Shown: positions 59,501 through 64,000 of the stretch, piece after piece
Position numbering within the stretch: the stretch's first letter is position 1
How the letters are laid out: the number at the start of each line of letters is the position of its first letter
Origin: Acanthaster planci
Taxonomy: Eukaryota > Echinodermata > Asteroidea > Valvatida > Acanthasteridae
Assembly: GCF_001949145.1 (NCBI RefSeq)
Contig: NW_019091356.1
Span: 591,691 to 655,690, forward strand
Length of the DNA: 64,000 nucleotides
Reading direction: 5' to 3'
Program-made: the position numbers and the translations under genes
Notes under the pieces: generated by a model
Databases searched by the model: none
What the model was told of the DNA's origin: nothing
The model's input: the letters and a program-made list of their open reading frames with translations, nothing else

Positions 59501-61647
59501 AGTCTATATCTTTTTGGAAATGCATCAGTGCACGTACAATTGCTTCATAAAGGGCAAAGCAAGAACAAGTTTGAAGTACACGTACATGTAGGAAGTGTAC
59601 AATAGTATATTTTGCTACTCGTTGGGCCAGCAGCAGCCAATATGAAGTAAACGATATTTAGCCAGCTGCACACAGACATCACCCTCTTTGATGCATTATG
59701 TACACAAGTTGGCCTATAAATGATATTCCATTACCTCTGATCCCATTAGATCTTTTGCCAAGTGGATAACGTGTACATCTTGTGAATATTACTGGAGATT
59801 TCTCATGTTTGGTTTGAGTCTCAGCCAGCACTATTTTTTTTCCCAAATTTGACTAATATAACAATAATAATAAAGAACACTTACAGAGTGCACCTCGTAT
59901 CTGCAATCGCACTCAAGGGTGATTGGTCCATGAAAGTAGCAGAGTTCATGATCATTGATGGTCAAGTTTTTACAAATATTCTTCTGCTGTTATCATAACC
60001 GACTCCAACATTTAATGATTGATTGATTACACGTATTATATTTTCTTCTTCTGATTCGTAGCTCAGGAGGATTTTCTAGTCTAGAGAAAAAAGTCAACAA
60101 TTGTAAAATGGTCCAATGCCCATCTCCTGAATCATCAAGTCACAATGACAACTCAGCTGCAGAACCAGATTAAGATTTGGTAACAAGTTTTCATCCCATA
60201 AATACAGTCACTGTACATGTTCCATATTTATCCAGGGAATTATTCCCTTTAAGTAGCAAGAATGTTTGGAGTAATTTGGAACTGGTGTACACTATTCTGA
60301 GTACAACTTGTAACAGTTAAGTCTCCCTTGGCCTCCGTGCAGTAATCAAGTGGAATTTACAGTGTAACAACATTTTGTGTCAATAATCATGACAACGTCA
60401 AAAAACATAAAACCACCCACCATCATGACTATGGTGTTGTCGGCATGGTAAAGGATGCAAAGCTTTCCGATTCATTCTGACCCTGAAATGACCAGGTTGG
60501 GGACAAAACCACAATCTAGCGATGATGCCAGACTATGCATACGCCACTCATTTGTGCAACAATGACATAATTTTTGACTATTTTTAGATCAGATGACATT
60601 GATCTTTTTATTGGCCAAAAACTGCAGTACAAATTGCTCTAATTGATCAAATTTACAGGTAACATGCTACCCAAGATCTAAATGAAACTTTCCTTTCATT
60701 TGGTATCTATAAAAGCAGATAGAAGAGATTTTTCGGTCGAATCTTGCACTGGATGTGTCGAATTTGGTAGGCAGGTGAATCGAAATCTGCCGATGAAAAC
60801 GTTTACAAGAAAAAAATTAAGTTTTGCCGAAGGTTACTTTATAAATGCATGAAAATGTTGCCATTAAAAATCTCCATCTATTCACTGTGGCAAATTTTAT
60901 GTTTACTGTGGCAATTTCCAAACTAGCGATCAGAACCAATTTTGCCATAGACTCCAACGGTAACCGCAACGGCGGCCATGTTGGCTGCCAGCATTTCAAA
61001 TCTCGTGATTTTCCCAAAATCGCATGGGAAAATTCCATCATCAAGTGACCTAGTCAAAATGACATCACTGCCACTTGAACAAGTGACATAGGCCTAAGCA
61101 GAAAGTAGGAACATCGCTAGATTGTGGTTTGGTCCCCAACCTGATGACCAATCAAAGCTGAAAAACATGCTTTCAGTTTCAATTTCAACAGTCATGGCAG
61201 TTCATAGCGAAACTTTAACGGTTCGCCAAGAGGCATAGCAAAGTAATCTACAAAGTGAGTAGTCCCAGTAACCGTAACTTGGACCCTACAAATCACCCTT
61301 TTTTAACATTTGGACAATGTCGGGCAATAGTGGTCCAAGTTACTCAGACTACAAAGTGAGAGACAACCAGTGAAACAGACTAAGAGTGGAATTTCTCACA
61401 GACCTCGCTACAAAAACAGCATATGGCATTAGTACAAACCAGCAGCCTGAGCAGCTCGCACTCAGGTACAGGCATAGGCCCCTAGCACTGTGACAGGTAA
61501 ACAAACGCATCCGTTTCCAATGTACATGTACATGTCGGCCTACACGGTAAACCATGCGTACGGCTTACCTTGAGTCTTCCCATCAAACGCGGCGATTGTC
61601 ACCAAAATCTGTATAACAAATGTTCCAAATAACGGTCTAATTATCAT
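24973..61647 (-). CDS. PRTG-like: Protogenin/IGDCC4-like DCC-subclass Ig-FN3 transmembrane receptor, complete, 19 coding exons
   Basis: This is a type I surface receptor of the DCC/neogenin/protogenin subclass; vertebrate members act in adhesion and guidance signalling. Exons: 61647-61569, 58521-58231, 36811-36667, 36096-35798, 35489-35325, 34527-34252, 32902-32780, 32533-32375, 32049-31886, 31743-31596, 30977-30789, 30533-30444, 30174-30015, 29547-29420, 28848-28669, 28474-28328, 26983-26869, 26593-26416, 25356-24973. The total is 3,420 nt, or 1,139 residues plus stop. Order: signal peptide (1-25), Ig1 to Ig4 (about 28-418), five FN3 (about 419-914), membrane helix (about 930-951), cytoplasmic tail to 1139. 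Four Ig plus five FN3 matches protogenin (about 1,150 residues) and IGDCC4; DCC and neogenin have six FN3 domains. The ATG is the first after an in-frame TAG 10-15 codons upstream. Orthology to PRTG versus IGDCC4 is unresolved. No gap or frameshift was found. Confidence 0.88.
26869..26983 (-). other. Receptor exon 17: juxtamembrane stalk and membrane helix
   Basis: It codes DSSNNSGLPSDTEK and then the hydrophobic segment GLVIGILLGTFCIVLCTVLA (residues about 929-948), with GIRYR as stop-transfer. The placement right after the last FN3 domain fixes type I topology. Confidence 0.92.
27621..27913. mobile_element. MITE with 24-bp terminal inverted repeats, receptor intron 16
   Basis: The left end ACCTTACATACCTAGTGTGG (continuing ACAT) and the reverse complement of 27,890-27,913 (ACCTTACAGACCTAGTGTGG, ACAT) differ at one base. 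The interior is about 245 bp, without coding capacity, and carries a further GTGGACAT pair (27,824-27,847). Confidence 0.8.
28328..28848 (-). other. Receptor exons 15-16: FN3 domain 5
   Basis: Residues about 806-914. VSVAWHPPLNPNGVIQGYNI carries the core Trp and is close to the FN3 consensus; VSNLTSDTRYYFFLRACTSV supplies the Leu and Tyr. A basic, Glu-rich insertion (TEKQEEPHWNRTRKK) sits at the exon junction. Confidence 0.86.
28942..29077. repeat. 34-bp tandem repeat, four copies, receptor intron 14
   Basis: Copies start at 28,942, 28,976, 29,010 and 29,044 with the unit CAGCCCACTACTATAGAATA followed by CCAAAGTGTGACAT. The first three are nearly identical; the fourth is more diverged. Confidence 0.92.
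29420..30174 (-). other. Receptor exons 13-14: FN3 domain 4
   Basis: Residues about 710-806. MYPPPENVRATALSSTSIQL is followed by NWDPV (core Trp), then VVLKDLKPYTIYALQVRVQR. The exon 13 donor is a weak GTTTGG, supported by frame (YLYR-TNTYVV). Confidence 0.86.
29939..29998. repeat. 30-bp direct duplication, receptor intron 13
   Basis: AACTGCTGTGAGCAAA(A/G)TGCGCAGCTGAAG occurs twice back to back (29,939-29,968 and 29,969-29,998) with one difference. It ends 17 bases from the exon 13 donor. Confidence 0.92.
30444..30977 (-). other. Receptor exons 11-12: FN3 domain 3
   Basis: Residues about 617-710. IEASWSPRNEGNEVAVLGFQ gives the core Trp, and FVFSDL-RERYTVELLAYND the Leu and Tyr. Exon 12 is only 90 nt. 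Confidence 0.83.
31596..32049 (-). other. Receptor exons 9-10: FN3 domain 2
   Basis: Residues about 513-617. FVKWEPITI supplies the core Trp and YTLRGLKPATVYDVHMAVAT the core Leu and Tyr. The domain has two additional Cys in its first half (GCISKYRVCYQ). Confidence 0.85.
32050..32374 (-). other. GC-AG intron 8 of the receptor gene
   Basis: Exon 8 must end GCTGAAGGAG with the intron starting GCACGTATAG. This gives GQTAEG-VPVIAPMF and the phase-1 boundary expected between FN3 domains. Using the GT four bases later shifts the frame and meets TAG 13 codons on. The donor is weaker than a standard GC donor (GCACGT, not GCAAGT). Confidence 0.7.
32375..32902 (-). other. Receptor exons 7-8: FN3 domain 1
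   Basis: Residues about 419-513. It begins NIPDPPYNLTTYTV with the FN3 Trp in ILITWQADEG, then KDLLPYTNYTFYMRAY, which carries the conserved Leu and Tyr of the E and F strands. The two exons meet in phase 1. Confidence 0.87.
34096..34193. repeat. Interspersed repeat fragment, receptor intron 6
   Basis: It shares ACCCATAGAGTCACATGTAA-type sequence (here TTCCCATAGAGTCAAATGTAA, then CCAGCCAAGTAGTTTGGACAC) with 40,605-40,688, in the same order and spacing. No ends could be assigned. Confidence 0.5.
34252..34527 (-). other. Receptor exon 6: Ig domain 4
   Basis: A single-exon domain (residues about 327-418) starting PPEFTVRPTSDTV, with C350 (ARLYCNADGKPKP), W362 and C398 (HAGIYQCVVSNSVG). This is the most typical I-set domain of the four and resembles the fourth Ig domain of DCC and neogenin. 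Confidence 0.9.
35325..35957 (-). other. Receptor exons 4 (second part) and 5: Ig domain 3
   Basis: Residues about 219-326, split by an intron at 35,797-35,490. Core residues are C257 (LILECLGAG), W268 (EIQWSRNG) and C304 (DDSGVYTCNAS). The Ig2/Ig3 linker carries an additional Cys (C224). Confidence 0.87.
35958..36811 (-). other. Receptor exons 3 and 4 (first part): Ig domain 2
   Basis: Residues about 124-218, split by a phase-2 intron (36,666-36,097). Core residues are C148 (IRLECQS), W160 (PFLWQKDGE) and C196 (GGEYRCITGN), with the LLPDGVLQI strand of DCC-family Ig domains between them. Confidence 0.88.
38720..39300. mobile_element. TTAA-type MITE, copy 3
   Basis: The left end reads TTAACCATTGCCGCCGGGG. 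The right end CCCGGCAACGAGCTGGT lacks an intact TTAA. The body is colinear with copies 1 and 2. A single N at 39,085 stands where both other copies carry about 14 more bases. Confidence 0.72.
40186..40439. repeat. Minisatellite with a 64-bp higher-order period
   Basis: Twelve units based on TCGTGGTAATGATTGTATATA. GGTAATGA cores lie at 40,189, 40,211, 40,231, 40,253, 40,275, 40,295, 40,317, 40,339, 40,359, 40,381 and 40,403, with a variant at 40,425. The spacing is 22-20-22 repeated, so the array is built from 64-bp trimers. Confidence 0.95.
40605..40688. repeat. Second copy of the CCCATAGAGTCA repeat
   Basis: It matches 34,096-34,193 over GGCTGCAATCACTACCCATAG and CCAGGCCAAGTAATCCGAACAC. It lies in receptor intron 2. 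Confidence 0.5.
41699..41718. repeat. (AATC)n microsatellite
   Basis: A run of CAATCAAT repeats of about 20 bases in receptor intron 2. Confidence 0.85.
42913..42993. repeat. Short hairpin with GGATCAGTGATCC arms
   Basis: The arm 42,913-42,937 (GGATCAGTGATCCCGAAGCT...GGTTC) is mirrored by 42,970-42,993 (GAACCAACATCGGATCACTG..ATCC). The 13-base outer part is perfect and is itself palindromic in part. Confidence 0.7.
47637..48203. repeat. Tandem duplication with internal deletion
   Basis: A 121-bp block at 47,637-47,757 recurs at 48,044-48,164 with few differences. A flanking block of about 35 bp (AATGCAACACACACCTGTAG...) at 48,009-48,043 recurs at 48,167-48,201. The order A-spacer-X-A'-X' fits one tandem duplication of A-spacer-X followed by loss of the second spacer. 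Confidence 0.85.
49575..49940. repeat. Degenerate irregular repeat of CTCACAAAATCCAACA
   Basis: Variants of CCTCACAAAATCCAACA occur near 49,586, 49,653, 49,753, 49,830, 49,876 and 49,928, at uneven spacing, often followed or preceded by GGTACCAAACCTG-type sequence. Confidence 0.5.
53917..54904. mobile_element. Non-autonomous hAT-like element with 8-bp target duplication
   Basis: Ends are ACAGGGGTCGACA on the left and its exact reverse complement on the right, minus the last inner bases (TGTCGACCCCTGT). The flanks GTGCACAC at 53,909-53,916 and 54,905-54,912 are identical, the 8-bp duplication typical of hAT insertion. At 988 bp it is too short for a transposase and has no recognisable one. 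It lies in receptor intron 2. Confidence 0.75.
58231..58521 (-). other. Receptor exon 2: Ig domain 1
   Basis: One exon holds the whole domain (residues about 27-123) between phase-1 introns. The conserved Ig residues are C52 (SVLLPCSV), W64 (INLTWRQ) and C104 (GYQCCASN). The extra C105 is unusual. N-glycosylation sequons are visible at N61, N83 and N89. Confidence 0.9.
58802..58852. repeat. 26-bp direct duplication
   Basis: ACGAACATAAGGGGAGCATG (plus AATGAA) occurs twice in tandem in receptor intron 1. Confidence 0.9.
60493..61143. mobile_element. MITE with 32-bp terminal inverted repeats and 5-bp flanking repeat
   Basis: The left end CAGGTTGGGGACAAAACCAC (then AATCTAGCGATG) and the right end in reverse complement differ at one of 32 positions. 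ATGAC flanks both sides (60,488-60,492 and 61,144-61,148). The length is 651 bp with no transposase. It sits in receptor intron 1, about 0.43 kb downstream of exon 1. Confidence 0.82.
61569..61647 (-). other. Receptor exon 1: signal peptide
   Basis: It codes MIIRPLFGTFVIQILVTIAA followed by FDGKTQ. A single Arg precedes a hydrophobic core, and cleavage is plausible after ...TIAA. The exon ends in phase 1, as is usual before an Ig domain, at donor GTAAGC. Confidence 0.85.
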
Positions 61648-61990
61648 GTTGCTGTCGCTATTGCTTAGACTACATATTCTGATACGCTATTTGCATCGAT
61701 TCGACGGTGTTCTTTTCGCTTTTCTCCTCAAAGTTTTAGCACGTGGATCTCTCATCAAACACCACAGAACTTCGGCCATTTCTGGAAATGATGGTGCAGT
61801 GCATGCAAGCAGCGCTAGCTAGCGCGAGCGTTGTACGGTGGCTTAGAACAGACGCACCGGATAACACATGCGCGCGGCGGCAATTTTTTCAACTTGAAGT
61901 CTAGAAGTGGAAACGGCGTGTGTTGAGTCCTCATTGGACAGAGTTTGAACAATGTCAATTATGGCACGTGCACACAAAATATAATGCACG
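61648..61990 (-). promoter_or_regulatory. CpG-rich 5' leader and putative promoter of the receptor gene
   Basis: 61,795-61,880 is locally rich in CpG (GCGCGCGGCGG, TAGCGCGAGCG), unlike its surroundings. A minus-strand CCAAT box lies near 61,933 and a CACGTG E-box near 61,963. An upstream ATG at about 61,782 opens a frame of about 30 codons that closes before the main ATG. No TATA box is clearly placed. The transcription start is inferred to be within about 300 bases of the ATG. Confidence 0.4.
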
Positions 61991-62151
61991 CATACCCAAG
62001 GATGTGGGAAAATAATATTTAAAGGACCCACAGTGCTTTGCGACGAATTCATTTTGCCTGCTTTGTGTCATGTCACCATGGAGAATAGCCTTATGATGAT
62101 GGATGATCTATGATACTCGCAGTTGGACAGTTCTCTTCAAGCCAGAGCTGT

Positions 62152-62477
62152 AATGACTCAAGTCAGTACCTTGACTCAAGTCCGACTCGAGTCGCAATTT
62201 TTGGTGACTCGACTTGAGTCCCAACAGTTAAATGATTCAAGTTGAGTCTCTGCAACCAAATGACTCGACTCAACTCGACTTGAATCTCTCATGGAGACTC
62301 GACTCGAGTACAAGCTTATAAGACTCAAGTCTCAAAAAAATTAAAAGCAAAATTTTAGTTGGCAAGATACCTGTCACCATAATTTATTTTCAGTCTATAT
62401 ATTTTCAGTATGACTCGACTCAAGTCACCAAATTTAGTGACTTGTTACAATTTGACTCTGCTTCAAGCAAATGACTC
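62152..62477. repeat. Cluster of GACTCGACTTGAGTC-type palindromic repeats
   Basis: Many variants of GACTC(A/G)A(G/C)T(C) in both orientations, for example TGACTCGACTTGAGTC at about 62,205, GACTCGACTCAACTCGACTTG at about 62,262 and GACTCGACTCGAGTACAAGC at about 62,297, with an A+T spacer before the last group. It looks like a simple-sequence-derived repeat or MITE remnant. Confidence 0.7.
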
Positions 62478-62824
62478 CAGTTCTTTTTGTCAAACTGTAG
62501 AGGTCAGTTGGTCAATTTCTGATAAACTTCATTTTGATTCTAAAGAAAAATAATGACTTAGCACTGAAATCAAGAAGCTAGCTATTCAAATCAAAAATCT
62601 TACATTTTTTCATATGTTTTGATCTATTTTATAGTTTATTTACATTTTGTCGCTCTGGGCATTTTATACAGCCTTCCCATTTTTACCTTTTACATGTATT
62701 CTTTATTCTTGAATTTTTTCTTTAAAGTAGTATTTAACATTTTCAACAGGATCCTTAATTATTACATGGTGATTTAAAATAAATCCTAAATCTTTTTGAG
62801 AACTTTTTCTTCCTTGGCTTGTTT

Positions 62825-62911
62825 GATGAGAAAGAAAACGCCCTCTAGCGCTTATGTTGGAGCTGCAAAAATGCAACATGAGAGGGCGCTATACTCCTAG
62901 TCTTTCTCATC
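62825..62911. mobile_element. Hairpin MITE with GCGCCCTCT arms
   Basis: The left arm 62,825-62,859 (GATGAGAAAGAAAACGCCCT...ATGTTG) mirrors the right arm 62,874-62,911 (CAACATGAGAGGGCGCTATA...CTTTCTCATC) around a 14-base loop. The arms differ by short indels. Confidence 0.8.
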
Positions 62912-63667
62912 TTTGAAATTTTTTTACAGACCTGCTAATAGTGCTATCGCTAGTGCTAAAAAGTGAAATAATTATGTCAGCGTCCACAGCAACGAACGGA
63001 ATGTTGTAAGCCCGGCGATAAGCCCTAAGGTTTGAATAATTTTAATGGATGTGCTAGTGAAATTTAAGCGTTTTGATGTTTTTTGTACCTTATCTTCCTC
63101 TCTTTACCTTTGAAAGCTGTCGTACGATAGGCCTAACCATGGCCTAACTGAATTCTGAAAGTATAGGGCCTACCAAAGACGATTGATTGGAAATATCTTG
63201 AGCAGCAGCATGTTTTTTATTCAGGGAGTGGTTTTGGAACATGCATCTGTTGGGTACAATTACTTGATCTGCACAATTTGTCAATCTAAGGATGGGTTTG
63301 CACAGTTACTCCTGTTAACTACACGAGTAGGATGCGTGCGCACTCATATGGCATTAAGCCCTACACCCAGATACAGGGGGTTACTCCCCACATAGCTAGA
63401 GTATACTCTTGCTGACCCACAGCGTACTCCAACTGTTCGAGCGCTTAGGAGTATACTTGTGTTAATATAAGTAGCTCGCTCGAACGCACCCTCGTACGAT
63501 TTGCCAATAGGCCTTAATTACCATGCAATTGAAATAATCAAACAATGATCAGCCAGTGGCAATGGCCTTTTTTCCTTACATCTTGTATTATTCTGTGAAA
63601 GATTGTTTGAAAAGAGGGAAGTACATGTAACTAGGTCTCGGCCGAAAGTCAGAGATTTCATGAAGGA

Positions 63668-63750
63668 TTAGACCAAGTACTTGCACGACTCCAAGTCACT
63701 ACTCCGTGTCACACGGAGTAGTGACTTGGAGTTGTGCAAGTAAGGTCTAA
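63668..63750. repeat. Near-perfect palindrome
   Basis: 31-base arms (63,679-63,709 and 63,711-63,741, ACTTGCACGACTCCAAGTCA...) differ at one position and are separated by a single base. Outer TTAGACC/GGTCTAA add seven more pairs with a small mismatch between. The flank GTCAGAGATTTCAT at 63,649 recurs at 749-762, so this belongs to a dispersed family. Confidence 0.9.
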
Positions 63751-64000
63751 CTAATAGTGTAATGTGATCATGATTGACTGATGACACCCAACATATCTGC
63801 AAAAGGCTACATACACAATATTAGTTTAGAAGTCCAGAAATGTCAATCTGAAAGAGTTCTCTCCTTTCTAGCTGCAATTGATGCAACAGTCTTGTAAACA
63901 CTGGTCAATGTATAATCCATTCTTTTCTAATTCAGTTGAACTCATTTCAGTGAAGAAAGTAAGCCCTTGATGAAACCCCTCTAGTCACAGTTTGCCTGCA

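Larger units (their letters stand above)
61991..64000. other. Upstream flank of the receptor gene, no gene seen
   Basis: Apart from the repeats listed separately I see no exon with splice signals and coding character. A short tract around 63,330-63,480 has GAGTATACTC-type palindromes only. Confidence 0.6.

Overview
This is a piece of a draft eukaryotic nuclear genome. The coding sequence is split into many short exons with GT–AG introns, the A+T content is high, there is a 446-base N gap, and short inverted-repeat elements are frequent. Both proteins read as deuterostome orthologues. The repeat style (many TACATGTA runs, MITE-like elements) suggests an echinoderm, perhaps a sea star. That placement is an inference from style and protein similarity; no species marker is present.

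Two complete protein-coding genes lie head to tail on the minus strand, and I could join every exon by reading frame. Gene A (278–14,870) is TTC21B/IFT139, the ciliary retrograde intraflagellar transport subunit: 31 coding exons, 1,318 residues, close to the human length. Gene B (24,973–61,647) is a DCC-subclass immunoglobulin/fibronectin receptor of the protogenin/IGDCC4 type: 19 coding exons, 1,139 residues, with a signal peptide, four Ig domains, five FN3 domains, one membrane helix and a tail of about 190 residues. Each gene needs one GC–AG intron to stay in frame.

Layout: 1–277, 3' end of gene A with a poly(A) signal; 278–14,870, gene A, whose introns hold MITEs, tandem repeats and a tRNA-like triplet; 14,871–17,189, 5' leader and putative promoter of gene A, partly repeat-derived; 17,190–24,972, A+T-rich gene-free sequence that may be a long 3' UTR of gene B; 24,973–36,811, exons 19 to 3 of gene B; 36,812–58,230, a single 21.4-kb intron rich in repeats; 58,231–61,647, exons 2 and 1; 61,648–64,000, a CpG-rich promoter and an upstream flank with several inverted repeats.

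The two genes have no evident functional link: one is a ciliary transport subunit, the other a surface receptor. I found no RNA gene of standard form, no autonomous transposon with an intact coding region, and no operon-like or defence-like system. The most useful observations are the two fully resolved gene models, the frame-forced GC–AG introns, several mobile elements whose ends and target-site duplications can be read directly (TTAA type, hAT type, one with 32-bp TIRs), a near-perfect 63-bp palindrome, and an open frame downstream of gene B that could be an alternative last exon.
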